From positions 62,001-126,000 of the forward strand of contig JAHEDK010000003.1 of NCBI GenBank assembly GCA_024641245.1: a stretch of DNA of 64,000 nucleotides. The letters run 5' to 3'. A program made the translations under genes and the position numbers. Below are positions 52,411 to 61,069 of this stretch, piece by piece; the stretch's first letter is position 1; the number at the start of each line of letters is the position of its first letter. The notes beneath the pieces are model-generated. The model had not been told where the DNA came from, searched no databases, and saw nothing but the letters and a program-made list of their open reading frames with translations. This DNA comes from Actinomycetes bacterium (GTDB lineage: Bacteria > Actinomycetota > Acidimicrobiia > Spongiisociales > JAHEDJ01).

Positions 52411-52635
52411 TCAGCGGATCTGGTCGGCGATCTCCTGGTATTCGGCGTGGCGCCCCGTGGCCTTTTTCGAGTAGATCAGCGTCCCATCAACGACTACTTC
52501 GAACACGCCTCCGCGCGAAGGGATCAGCGTGACGGCCTGCGTCTGCTCCTCAAACTCGGTCAGTAACTGCTCGACCATGCGAACCGCACGGTCAAGATAC
52601 CGTCATTGAGCGCAATACTCGATGCTGATGATCAT
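52411..52635 (-). CDS. SelW/Rdx-family selenoprotein candidate (in-frame TGA as selenocysteine)
   Basis: Absent from the ORF track because of an in-frame TGA at 52603-52605. From ATG 52635 (AGGAGG five bases upstream) the frame reads MIISIEYCAQ-U-RYLDRAVRM and continues with VTLIPSRGGVFEVVVDG and LIYSKKATGRHAEYQEIADQIR to TGA at 52411: 74 residues, full length for the SelW/Rdx thioredoxin-fold family. Bacterial Cys homologues read YCxxCRWL here, so TGA falls exactly on the second redox residue (CxxU). A SECIS-like stem-loop follows. It begins 20 bp after the sensor kinase and ends the carboxylase operon. A nonsense mutation is the alternative. Confidence 0.8.
52570..52596 (-). promoter_or_regulatory. 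Candidate bacterial SECIS element
   Basis: Directly downstream of the in-frame TGA, on the coding strand, CTTGACCGTGC pairs with GCATGGTCGAG: 11 consecutive pairs including two G-T wobbles, closing a 5-nt loop GGTTC. The loop begins 17 nt after the TGA and starts with GG, matching the bacterial SECIS rule of an apical loop G about 16-37 nt after the UGA. It would recruit SelB. Confidence 0.75.
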
Positions 52636-52655
52636 GCGACCTCCTGGCGGCGAGC

Positions 52656-54422
52656 CTAGCCGCAGGACACGTCGCTCATTCCCGGTTGCCCAGACGGAAG
52701 GGTGAGGCGGAACACACTTTCGCTGCTCTCTTCGTCGAAGTCGTAGACCAGGTCTCCTGCCATGAGTTTTGCCAGCCGGCGAGACACGGCAAGTCCGAGC
52801 CCCACGGAGGCGGTAACGCCCGGCCGGGCGTGCGCCCTCGCGTACGGTTCGAAGATCCGCTCGCGGTCCTCGTCTGGGATTCCCGGGCCATCGTCGCGCA
52901 CTTCGATCGTAACGACATCGTCGTCGTGGCTGCCGACGATACGTCGCCTCGTCCCCCCGTAGCGGTGCGCATTAGCTATGAGGTTCCTGACGATCTGGCG
53001 GAACCGGACCGGATCGGCGAGCACCTCGCAGTCGCCGACCGGTCGTGTGATCGAATCGTCCCATCCGAACTCTGTGACGATTCGCTCGACGTTCTCTGCG
53101 ACCTTGAATCGCTCGGGGGCGATGCTGATCTGGTTGATATCGGCACGGGCCGCAACGAGCAGGTCCTCAACGATGAACGCCATCTCGCGCGATTGAGCTG
53201 CAATGAGGTCAAGCAGTTCAGCCCGTTCCGAATCAGAGAACTCCATAGACCCGTCAGCGAGTTCTCCGGCCAGGCCGACCACGGCCGTAAGTGGGGTGCG
53301 CAGTTCGTGGCTCACCGAGGCGATGAATTCGTCCTTCGAGCGGATCAAGTCGGCCATCCCGCGGCGGACGCGCATCTCTTCCGTGATGTCGTGGACTGCA
53401 ATCACCAAACGGTCGGGATTCGGCCCGACGCGGAGCGGTCGAATCCACCGGACGTCGACCCAGAGCTGGTCACCGTTGAACGTCACCGTTTCATAGGTGC
53501 ACTCGAAGGTCAGTCTGCCTTCAGTCATCGCCACGACTTCGGAGACCAGGGCCTCCATGGATGTCTCGTTCACCCTGGTGGGCGACATCGGGCCAACCAA
53601 AGCGGCCGGGTCGTCGAGCCCGAGCAGTTCGGCAGCCGCAGCATTGACGCGCACGTAGACGATGCCGGCCGCGAGATCGGCGACCAGTTCCGGGCGGGCG
53701 AGGAGGTACTTCCGCAGTTCCTGCGGATCCTCGATCCCCAGGTTCTCCACCGCTCGCAACGTCGCGCCCCAGTCCTGTTCTAGGAGCGCAACAGGGCTGT
53801 CTTCAAATAGCCGAACGTACCGGCCGGCCGACACTGATGTCGCCAGCCGGACGGACAGCATGATGAGAGCCACCAAACAGAATCCGGTCACGATGGTCGC
53901 GGCCGTGGCCACCCCCTCCTCCGCCCATAGAAAACCGGCCAGCACAAGAAGGGCACCGACCCCGATCACATACGCGAGGCGCCTCGTGTCGACGAACAGC
54001 AGCCCTATACCGCCGATTATGACCAACGCCAGAGATGCCGGCAGCAGCGTGGCGGCCGTGCCGACGAGGGGGTACGTGATCACGACCGAGATGAGCGACA
54101 CGATCAAACTCAGGACAATCTGCCGGCCGCCGGATAAGGCTTGCCAGCCGAAGAGGATCGCAACGATGGCCGGCGTTATAGATTCTAAGAGCTGATCGGT
54201 ACTTCCCGTGAAGAGGCCGGATGTGAAGATCACCAAAGCGGTCAAGGCCGACGCGATGGCCCCCATGCGCATCATGGTCAATCGGACGGTGACAATAGCC
54301 TCCTGGAAGACATCGGTCTCCTCGGGTTTGTACTCAACGAGTGCCCGGAGGGTTTGACGGGTGGTTTTCAGGGTGGTGCTGGGCTCATGGAGCCGGGTTC
54401 CAGCCGGTCGACGATTGTTCAT
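52656..54422 (-). CDS. Membrane PAS sensor histidine kinase coupled to acyl-CoA carboxylase
   Basis: 588 residues. About six transmembrane helices (residues 50-205) precede a PAS domain (about 210-350; AGIVYVRVNAAAAELLGLDDPAAL ... WVDVRWIRPLRVG), then HisKA with SVSHELRTPLTAVVG and HATPase with NLIANAHRYGG, DDGPGIPDEDRERIFEPYARAHA and SVGLGLAV. Its ATG overlaps the biotin carboxylase stop by four bases (ATGA), so it is cotranslated with the carboxylase, and the SelW candidate follows 20 bp later. No response regulator nearby. The kinase core resembles that of 26388-28301. Its signal is unknown. Confidence 0.92.
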   Translation of the reverse strand: MNNRRPAGTRLHEPSTTLKTTRQTLRALVEYKPEETDVFQEAIVTVRLTMMRMGAIASALTALVIFTSGLFTGSTDQLLESITPAIVAILFGWQALSGGRQIVLSLIVSLISVVITYPLVGTAATLLPASLALVIIGGIGLLFVDTRRLAYVIGVGALLVLAGFLWAEEGVATAATIVTGFCLVALIMLSVRLATSVSAGRYVRLFEDSPVALLEQDWGATLRAVENLGIEDPQELRKYLLARPELVADLAAGIVYVRVNAAAAELLGLDDPAALVGPMSPTRVNETSMEALVSEVVAMTEGRLTFECTYETVTFNGDQLWVDVRWIRPLRVGPNPDRLVIAVHDITEEMRVRRGMADLIRSKDEFIASVSHELRTPLTAVVGLAGELADGSMEFSDSERAELLDLIAAQSREMAFIVEDLLVAARADINQISIAPERFKVAENVERIVTEFGWDDSITRPVGDCEVLADPVRFRQIVRNLIANAHRYGGTRRRIVGSHDDDVVTIEVRDDGPGIPDEDRERIFEPYARAHARPGVTASVGLGLAVSRRLAKLMAGDLVYDFDEESSESVFRLTLPSGQPGMSDVSCG

Positions 54423-56419
54423 GGCCCGTCTTCCGTCGGGGTCTCAACGGTGGTTACGACGATGAGGATCTGGTCGGCAAGGACCTGGTCCTCCGGTTCG
54501 ATCCGGACCGACGTGATCAGACCGGTTGTCGGAGCACGAACGGAGTGCTCCATCTTCATGGCCTCGATGACCACCAGCACTTCGCCCTGGGTGACCCGGT
54601 CGCCTTCCCGTACTGCAACGGAGACAACCCTCCCAGGCATCGGAGACAACAGCGAACCCGGTTCCTCATGCGCGGCCGCTTCCGGGAATCGAGGGAGTTC
54701 CAGAAGTGCAGAATGCCCCAATACGCTGTCTACATACCAGGTCTCGCCGTTCTGGTGCGTGGCGAAAGCCCGCAGTACTCCGTTGATTTCGATCTCGACG
54801 GACGCGGCCGAGCATGATCGGAGCACAGCCGGTACCGGTTCGCCGCTGAGACACACGCTCAGGCCCCGGCGATCGAACCGGTAGCCCACCTCGATGTCTC
54901 CACTTTGTCCCCGGAAGCTGAAGTTCTGGAGCTGCGATGGGCTGTTTCTCCATCCGGAGGGGATCGTCTTCAGAAGGGTGGCTCCAGACCGTGCGTCGTA
55001 CTGGCCGGCCAGGGCGGCAGCCAATGCGTGCATTCGCTCTGACGCCGGATCCGCCAGGGGTGCTCCCAGCTCGGCCGGGTCGTGTCGGTCGAGGAAGTGG
55101 GTGTCGGTCCGGCCGGCCAGGAATTCCGGATGGCGCAGAATCCTGACCAGGAGTTCCCGGTTGGTGTAGAGCCCGTGGATTTGTGCACGTGCCAGTGCTG
55201 CCGCCAGGCGCCCGGCTGCCTCATCCCTGGTTGGTGCATGCACGACCAGCTTGGCCAGCAGCGGGTCGTAGTGAATCGACACCTCGGAGCCGTTTTCGAC
55301 TCCGGTGTCGACACGGACGGACGTTTCGGGTTCGGTGAGCTCGAATCGGTGCAGCGTACCGGTGGTGGGCAAGAACTCGTGTCGAGGATCTTCCGCGTAG
55401 AGGCGCGCTTCGATGGCGTGGCCGCTGGTCGTCGCTCCGATCACCTCCGGGTCGAGCGGATGCCCTTCGGCGATTCGGATCTGGGCTCTGACAAGGTCGA
55501 TGCCCGTCACGAGTTCCGTGACAGGGTGTTCCACCTGGAGTCGGGTGTTCATCTCGAGGAAGAAGAACTCGCCTCCGGGGTCGAGAAGAAACTCGACGGT
55601 CCCGGCCCCCAGGTAGCCAACCACCTCTGCGGCTCTCACCGCCGTCTCACCAAGGGCGGCGCGCTGGACATCGTCTACGACCTGGGAGGGTGATTCCTCG
55701 ATGATCTTCTGATGGCGGCGCTGTATCGAGCACTCGCGTTCGAAGAGGCTCACCATCGTGCCAAACGAATCGCCGAGTATCTGGACCTCGATGTGGCGTG
55801 GTTCCTCGATGTAGCGCTCGAGGAAGAGCGTTTCGTCGCCGAATGCCGACTGCGCTTCCCGGCCGGCAGCCGCCATGGACTTTTCGAGTTCGGCCGCATC
55901 CCGAACGATGCGCATACCTTTCCCACCGCCACCCGCAGAGGCCTTCACGAGGATCGGATAACCGATCCGGGCTGCAGTAGTTGCCACCGTCGCCGTGTCG
56001 AGTCCGGCGATCTCCTCTCCAGGAACCACGGGAATGCCGGCGGCCAGCATGAGGCGACGTGCCTCCACCTTCGAGCCCATGGATGCGATCGCTTCGGGCG
56101 AGGGTCCGATGAAGATGATGCCCGCCTTCGCGCAAGCAGTCGCGAAGGCAGCGTTTTCGGCTAGGAAACCGTATCCGGGGTGGATGGCCTGTGCGCCCGT
56201 CTTGAGTGCGGCGTCTATGACCAGGTCGCCGCGCAAGTAGGTATCGGCAGGAGCGGCGCCCGGGAGCTCGATTGCTTCGTCTGCTTCTGAGACGAAAGGT
56301 GCGTGGCGGTCGGCGTCTGAATAGACCGCTACCGTCGCGATGCCCATCAAACGACAGGTCCTGAACACCCGTCGGGCGATCTCGCCCCGGTTCGCAACGA
56401 GGATCTTGCTGAACCGCAT
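54419..56419 (-). CDS. Acyl-CoA carboxylase alpha subunit (biotin carboxylase + BCCP)
   Basis: 666 residues from ATG 56419. The biotin carboxylase half begins FSKILVANRGEIARRVFRTCRLMGI, has ATP-grasp motifs KASAGGGGKGMRIV and ECSIQRRHQKIIEESPS, and FFLEMNTRLQVEHPVTELVTGIDLV. A linker domain leads to the C-terminal biotinyl domain with EAMKMEHS (biotin Lys near 622). This two-domain subunit occurs in methylcrotonyl-, propionyl- and geranyl-CoA carboxylases. Its partner beta subunit is encoded immediately upstream; repeat B copy 3 sits between them. The stop overlaps the sensor kinase start. Confidence 0.95.
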   Translation of the reverse strand: MRFSKILVANRGEIARRVFRTCRLMGIATVAVYSDADRHAPFVSEADEAIELPGAAPADTYLRGDLVIDAALKTGAQAIHPGYGFLAENAAFATACAKAGIIFIGPSPEAIASMGSKVEARRLMLAAGIPVVPGEEIAGLDTATVATTAARIGYPILVKASAGGGGKGMRIVRDAAELEKSMAAAGREAQSAFGDETLFLERYIEEPRHIEVQILGDSFGTMVSLFERECSIQRRHQKIIEESPSQVVDDVQRAALGETAVRAAEVVGYLGAGTVEFLLDPGGEFFFLEMNTRLQVEHPVTELVTGIDLVRAQIRIAEGHPLDPEVIGATTSGHAIEARLYAEDPRHEFLPTTGTLHRFELTEPETSVRVDTGVENGSEVSIHYDPLLAKLVVHAPTRDEAAGRLAAALARAQIHGLYTNRELLVRILRHPEFLAGRTDTHFLDRHDPAELGAPLADPASERMHALAAALAGQYDARSGATLLKTIPSGWRNSPSQLQNFSFRGQSGDIEVGYRFDRRGLSVCLSGEPVPAVLRSCSAASVEIEINGVLRAFATHQNGETWYVDSVLGHSALLELPRFPEAAAHEEPGSLLSPMPGRVVSVAVREGDRVTQGEVLVVIEAMKMEHSVRAPTTGLITSVRIEPEDQVLADQILIVVTTVETPTEDGP

Positions 56420-56431
56420 CACGTCCAACTC

Positions 56432-56484
56432 CCGTTTTCGCGCGGGAATCCCACGTCATAGGGTGTGAATCCCGCGCGAGAAGG
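56432..56484. repeat. Palindromic repeat B, copy 3
   Basis: Arms TTTTCGCGCGGGA / TCCCGCGCGAGAA (13 bp perfect, extended by an interrupted CCCG/AGG edge) around a 22-nt loop containing CCCACGTCATAGGGTG. It lies in the 79-bp gap between the two carboxylase subunit genes, inside an operon. Confidence 0.88.
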
Positions 56485-56498
56485 TGATTTGACCCGTT

Positions 56499-58097
56499 TC
56501 ACATTCGAAAGACCCCGAACTCGCCGGTGCCCTTGACCGGGGCCGAATGAACCGCGGAGAGGGCGATCCCGAGGACCGTGCGCGTGTCGCGCGGGTCGAT
56601 GATTCCATCGTCGCGGACGCGGCCGGTCGAGTAGTAGCCAAGCGCTTCCCGCTCGATCTGTTCCTCGATGGCGCGGCGACGCTGCTCTTCCGCAGCCTCA
56701 TCGACTTCCTGCCCGCGGGCGGCTGCGCCGACCCGAGTGATGATCGACATCACGCCGGCCAGTTGCTCACCGCCCATCACGGCGACCTTGTGACCGGGCC
56801 ATCCGAAGACAAACCGGGGATCGAACGACCGGCCGGACATTCCGTAGTTGCCGGCCCCGTACGACGAACCTGCCATCAACGAGATGTGCGGGACCTCGCT
56901 GTTGGCTACCGCATTTACCATTTTGGCCCCGTCTTTGATCATTCCACCCTGCTCATACTCCTTGCCGACCATGTATCCGGTGGTGTTGTGGATGAAAACG
57001 ATCGGTGCGTCGTAGCGGTTGCAGAGTTGGATGAACTCTGTCGCCTTCTTGGCTTCTTCGCTGAACAAGACGCCGTGCTGGTTGGCGACGATCCCAACCG
57101 GAAAGCCATGGATCGATCCCCACCCCGTGACCAGCGACGTTCCGTAGGCGAACTTGTATTCATCAAAACGTGATCCGTCGAGTACGCGAGCGAGCACCTC
57201 TCGCATGTCGAAAGGCACCTTGAGATCGGCCGAAATGATTCCCAACAGGTCCTCAGGGTCATACCGCGGCTCGTCCGGCGGCTGGTTCGGTCCGTAGCCG
57301 GATTTGCGCCAGTTGAGATGGTTGACGATTTCTCTCCCGATGCGGATTGCATCGTATTCGTCGGCCGCCAGGTAGTCGGAGAGTCCTGAGATCCTCGAAT
57401 GCATCTCGGCCCCACCGAGTTCCTCGTCGGTCGAATCCTCTCCCGTCGCCATTTTGACGAGCGGGGGTCCGCCGAGAAACACCTTCGCTCGCTCCTTGAC
57501 CATGACGGCATAGTCGGCCATGCCGGGGACGTACGCGCCGCCGGCGGTTGAGTTCCCGAACACGAGGGCGATCGTCGGGATGCCGAGTTTGGACATCTGC
57601 GTCAGGTTTCGGAACCACTTACCGCCGACCAGGAAGACATCCGCCTGGGTCGGGAGATCTGCCCCGCCCGACTCAACCAGATTAATGAGGGGGAGCCGGT
57701 TCTGCCGGGCGATGTCTTGAATGCGAAGGCTCTTGGGGAGCGAAATCGGGTTGGACGAACCCGCCCGGCTCGTCGGGTCGTTGGCGCTGATGGCGACCTC
57801 GATTCCGGAGACGACCCCGATGCCGGTGACGAGGTTGGCGCCAATCGGGAAGTCCGTCCCCCATCCGGCCAGCGAGGACAACTCGAGGAACGGCGTGTCA
57901 CGATCTAGCAGCAACTCGATTCGCTCTCGCGCCAGGAGCTTGCCGCGACTGTGATGCCGCTCGACGTACTTCGGGCCACCACCGAGGCGCGACGTGTTCA
58001 TGAGTTGCTCGAACTCCGTCAGCCGTTCGATCATGGCTGCACGGTTTGACAGATACTCAGTGGAACGTGTGTCGATCTTCGAAGTCAGCACCGGCAT
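56499..58097 (-). CDS. Acyl-CoA carboxylase beta subunit (methylcrotonyl-CoA-carboxylase-like)
   Basis: 532 residues of the carboxyltransferase family, with N-terminal (residues about 30-270) and C-terminal crotonase-like halves. Motifs include GGGPKYVERHHSRGKLLARERIELLLD, LVFGNSTAGGAYVPGMADYAVMV and the acyl-CoA/biotin-site GVLFSEEAKKATEFIQLCNRYDAPIVFIHNTTGYMVG, a pattern typical of MCC beta. Forms a holoenzyme with the downstream biotin carboxylase subunit. Probable leucine-catabolism enzyme; the 3-hydroxyisobutyrate-dehydrogenase-like gene and AacS in the window fit branched-chain amino-acid use. Substrate not proven. Confidence 0.93.
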   Translation of the reverse strand: MPVLTSKIDTRSTEYLSNRAAMIERLTEFEQLMNTSRLGGGPKYVERHHSRGKLLARERIELLLDRDTPFLELSSLAGWGTDFPIGANLVTGIGVVSGIEVAISANDPTSRAGSSNPISLPKSLRIQDIARQNRLPLINLVESGGADLPTQADVFLVGGKWFRNLTQMSKLGIPTIALVFGNSTAGGAYVPGMADYAVMVKERAKVFLGGPPLVKMATGEDSTDEELGGAEMHSRISGLSDYLAADEYDAIRIGREIVNHLNWRKSGYGPNQPPDEPRYDPEDLLGIISADLKVPFDMREVLARVLDGSRFDEYKFAYGTSLVTGWGSIHGFPVGIVANQHGVLFSEEAKKATEFIQLCNRYDAPIVFIHNTTGYMVGKEYEQGGMIKDGAKMVNAVANSEVPHISLMAGSSYGAGNYGMSGRSFDPRFVFGWPGHKVAVMGGEQLAGVMSIITRVGAAARGQEVDEAAEEQRRRAIEEQIEREALGYYSTGRVRDDGIIDPRDTRTVLGIALSAVHSAPVKGTGEFGVFRM

Positions 58098-58160
58098 TGC
58101 CTCGGCAGGTTAGTTGCGGAGAAACGGGGTAGCCGATCCCTGCTGGGTACCATCGCCTTC

Positions 58161-58982
58161 ATGCGGTGGACGCGATTCGTGGGTGTGCTCGGGATGCTGG
58201 TGGCCGTCGGAGGCGTTTCGGCGGCGATGGTTGCCTCAGGGCAGTTGCGGGCTGCCGTCGTCGACCGGTCCGGCTCGCTCGACCAGGCGCTCGCCGCCAG
58301 TGGTGAAGCTCTCCGCACGGCCGATGACACGGTCGCCATCGTTGCCTCGATTGTGGACCAGCTGGCCGGCAGCCTTGTGGCCGTCGAGGACGTCGCGTTC
58401 GATTCGATCTCCACCATCGATGGCGCCGAGATCGGACTACGGAAATTGGCGGAGATCAGCGGAGAGGACCTTCCGCGCATCGTCGAGTCGCTGCAAGAGG
58501 CAATGCCGGCTCTGATACAGGTAGCGGACGTGATCGATGGAGCCCTCGGAGCCTTGAGCTTCGTCGGCGTACCGTACGATCCGGATGTCCCGTTTGATGA
58601 GTCGCTCGCCGGTGTGGCAAGTTCTATCGAGACCCTTCCCGAACAGGTTCGAGCCCAGGCCGTGCTCATCGAGGAGGTTGCGGACGGACTCGATCGGCTG
58701 GCCGATCAGGCCGGTGATCTGGTCGTCGAAGTCGGCGCGGCACGTGCGCAGCTCGCCGACGGACTGGAGTTGCTCAATCAGTATCGAGCGACCACTGCCA
58801 CTGCCATCGATGGCGTCGAATCCCAGCGGCAACTGCTCGACACACGAATCGAGTCCGAACGTTCGGCAATCTGGTGGATGAGTGCGGCGATCCTGGTCGC
58901 CCAGTTCGGCTTGTTCGGCGGCGGAGCCTTGCTGGCGTTTCGCAAGGATGGCCGATCAACATCGGTGGACACGGTTAGCTAG
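58161..58982 (+). CDS. Membrane protein with two terminal TM helices and a helical extracytoplasmic domain
   Basis: 273 residues. One transmembrane helix at the N-terminus (FVGVLGMLVAVGGVSAAMVASG) and one near the C-terminus (IWWMSAAILVAQFGLFGGGALLAF) enclose about 200 residues that are almost entirely alpha-helical and acidic, with heptad-like patterns (ALAASGEALRTADDTVAIVASIVDQLAG and DQAGDLVVEVGAARAQLADGLELLNQY). The layout suggests an elongated coiled structure outside the membrane. I recognise no family. Divergent from the carboxylase operon; feoB follows on the same strand after 110 bp. Confidence 0.75.
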   Translation: MRWTRFVGVLGMLVAVGGVSAAMVASGQLRAAVVDRSGSLDQALAASGEALRTADDTVAIVASIVDQLAGSLVAVEDVAFDSISTIDGAEIGLRKLAEISGEDLPRIVESLQEAMPALIQVADVIDGALGALSFVGVPYDPDVPFDESLAGVASSIETLPEQVRAQAVLIEEVADGLDRLADQAGDLVVEVGAARAQLADGLELLNQYRATTATAIDGVESQRQLLDTRIESERSAIWWMSAAILVAQFGLFGGGALLAFRKDGRSTSVDTVS

Positions 58983-59055
58983 CGATTCGCCGCGGTTTCC
59001 GACAGGGGTTCGGGACCTCGGGCCGAACGCCCCCGGAGCCGGACCTTCCGACCCT

Positions 59056-59083
59056 ATGGTCACCCGACCGAGTCGGCGACCAT
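59056..59083 (+). promoter_or_regulatory. Imperfect dyad upstream of feoB
   Basis: ATGGTC-AC-CCGAC-CGA-GTCGG-C-GACCAT: two symmetric arm pairs with unequal spacers, ending 9 bp before the feoB start. It could be an iron-regulator operator or a hairpin over the ribosome-binding region. It does not match the DtxR/IdeR box I know. Confidence 0.3.
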
Positions 59084-59092
59084 GAGGCCGTC

Positions 59093-61069
59093 ATGGGAGG
59101 TCATCGCCAGACTCCGATGGCAGGGGAGACACCTCGAAAGGCAGGAGTCGTAGCCCTTGTTGGTCATCCCAACGTCGGCAAATCGACGCTGTTCGAGGCA
59201 CTCACCGGTCATCGAGTAATCGCCGCCAATTATCCCGGCACGACGGTTGAGATCGTCCGTGCTTTCGGGCGCCGTCTCGATGACACGTTCATCGACTCGC
59301 CCGGAATCCTCTCGTTCCCTTCCCGGACCGAGGATGAGCAGGCAACGGTGCGCGTGCTCCTCGACTCCGCTCCCGTCGGGGTGCTGCAGGTAGGCGATGC
59401 CAAGAACCTGCGCCGGACTCTTCTCGTGACCGTGCAACTCGCCGAGATGGGCCTGCCGCTCACATTGGCGCTCAACATGGCCGACGAGGCCGAAGACCGC
59501 GGCATGCCCGATCGGGCCGAGGAACTCTCCCGCCTTCTCGGTATCCCGGTTGTCGCAACAACTGCAGTGCGTGGTGAGGGAATCGGAACCCTCGAAGAGG
59601 CCATGCGCGCTCCCCGGACTCCTTCCATTCGTGTCGGGTATCCCGAGCCGATCGAAGCAGCCCTTCGCCGACTTGCCGAAATCCTTCCCGATGGTTCTCT
59701 CAGCGAGCGGTCGGTCGCGCTTCTTTTCCTGGCCGGGGACCCGGTCGCGGACGAGTGGGTTCGTGACCATCTGGACGGCCGTCGGGTCGGTGAGATGGTT
59801 CGCCTCCGAAAGAATGCAGCTGAGGAACTCGGATCATCGCTCTCGTCTGCGATCCTCGCTGCTCGGATCGCGATCGTTGACTCGCTGTTGGCAGATGGCA
59901 TCGGGACTTCGGTGATTGGTGAGCAGATTCGCAACCGCCGGATCAGTCGCCTGACGACCCACCCGGTGTGGGGCATTCCGCTGCTGGCTGCTGTGCTTTT
60001 CGGGCTCTACTGGTTCGTCGGGGTCTTCGGGGCAGGAACACTCGTCGGCTGGCTCGAAGGGGCGCTCTTCGGTGAATACATCAATCCCTGGCTCAGCGCG
60101 GGTCTCGACCGGATCGTAGCCTTGGACTGGCTCCGTGACCTCCTGGTGGGCGAATACGGCCTGTGGACCATGGGGATGACCTATGCACTGGCTCTGATCC
60201 TGCCGATCGTGGCAACCTTCTTCTTCGCCTTCGGGCTGCTGGAGGACTCGGGATACCTTCCACGCCTTGCGGTCCTCACGAACCGGATCTTCAAGGCGAT
60301 GGGCCTCAACGGCACGGCGGTGGTGCCGATGGTGCTGGGACTCGGCTGCGTGACGATGGCCACAATGACGACTCGGATTCTGTCCTCGAAACGCGACCGG
60401 TTGTTGGTCATCCTGTTGCTCGCACTCGGTGTGCCGTGCAGTGCTCAACTGGGCGTGGTGATGGGCATGGTGGGCGGCATCTCGATGACTGCATTGATGA
60501 TTTGGGGGTTCGTGGTGGCCGGCGTGTTGGTGGCTGTTGGCTGGCTGGCCGCTCGTCTGGTGCCTGGCGACCGCTCGGTGTTCGTCGCCGAACTGCCACC
60601 GATGCGTCGCCCGCCGATGCGCCCCCTCGTGCTGAAAACGGTGGCCAGGGTCGAGTGGTATCTCCGGGAGGTCCTGCCTTTGTTTCTGGTCGGCTCGGTG
60701 CTGCTGTTCGCGCTCGATCGGCTAGATGCTCTTCAATGGCTGGTCGGTGTGGCAGAACCGCTCGTGGTCGACTGGCTCCGGTTGCCCGCCGAGGCGGCTA
60801 CCGCCTTCATGATGGGGTTCTTCCGGCGAGATTTCGGCGCCACCGGCCTGTTCCTTATTGCCGGCGCCGGGCTACTCACACCGCTCCAAATCGTCGTGAG
60901 CATGACCACCATCACGTTGTTCGTCCCATGCGTGGCCAGCGTGCTGATGATCGCCAAAGAACGCGGAGCAAAGACGGCGGCGGCGGTGACGGCTCTTGTC
61001 TTCCCGCTGGCCATCCTGATCGGCGGCCTGCTCAGTCGTGCACTCGAGTTCGTGGGATGGGGAGCATGA
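59093..61069 (+). CDS. feoB: Ferrous iron transport protein B
   Basis: 658 residues. The N-terminal GTPase domain has G1 GHPNVGKST, G2 ANYPGTTVE, G3 DSPG and G4 NMAD. A helical GDI-like region then precedes the membrane part with Gate motifs (LGLGCVTMATMTTRILSSKRDRLLVILLLALGVPCSAQLGV) and a second Gate repeat (RRDFGATGLFLIAGAGLLTPLQIVVSMTTITLFVPC). It takes up Fe2+ across the inner membrane. Its stop overlaps the start of the feoA-like gene (ATGA). No FeoC was seen. Start ATG 59093; an in-frame ATG at 59117 is possible. Confidence 0.95.
   Translation: MGGHRQTPMAGETPRKAGVVALVGHPNVGKSTLFEALTGHRVIAANYPGTTVEIVRAFGRRLDDTFIDSPGILSFPSRTEDEQATVRVLLDSAPVGVLQVGDAKNLRRTLLVTVQLAEMGLPLTLALNMADEAEDRGMPDRAEELSRLLGIPVVATTAVRGEGIGTLEEAMRAPRTPSIRVGYPEPIEAALRRLAEILPDGSLSERSVALLFLAGDPVADEWVRDHLDGRRVGEMVRLRKNAAEELGSSLSSAILAARIAIVDSLLADGIGTSVIGEQIRNRRISRLTTHPVWGIPLLAAVLFGLYWFVGVFGAGTLVGWLEGALFGEYINPWLSAGLDRIVALDWLRDLLVGEYGLWTMGMTYALALILPIVATFFFAFGLLEDSGYLPRLAVLTNRIFKAMGLNGTAVVPMVLGLGCVTMATMTTRILSSKRDRLLVILLLALGVPCSAQLGVVMGMVGGISMTALMIWGFVVAGVLVAVGWLAARLVPGDRSVFVAELPPMRRPPMRPLVLKTVARVEWYLREVLPLFLVGSVLLFALDRLDALQWLVGVAEPLVVDWLRLPAEAATAFMMGFFRRDFGATGLFLIAGAGLLTPLQIVVSMTTITLFVPCVASVLMIAKERGAKTAAAVTALVFPLAILIGGLLSRALEFVGWGA

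Noticed and set aside
52411-52603. SelW gene as a pseudogene or a short ORF starting after the TGA
   Set aside because: An ATG start at residue 20 would lose the redox motif and the ribosome-binding site; family sequence is intact on both sides of the TGA and a SECIS-like stem follows. Kept as the alternative explanation only.
58083-58125. Possible fifth copy of repeat A (GCATTGC...GTTGCGGAGAAA)
   Set aside because: One arm is partly present but the other is degenerate and the spacing is wrong; could be a decayed copy but unsupported.
60163-61065. Front part of the 444-aa ORF ending in the FeoA-like domain
   Set aside because: Overlaps feoB out of frame; only the part after ATG 61066 has protein character.
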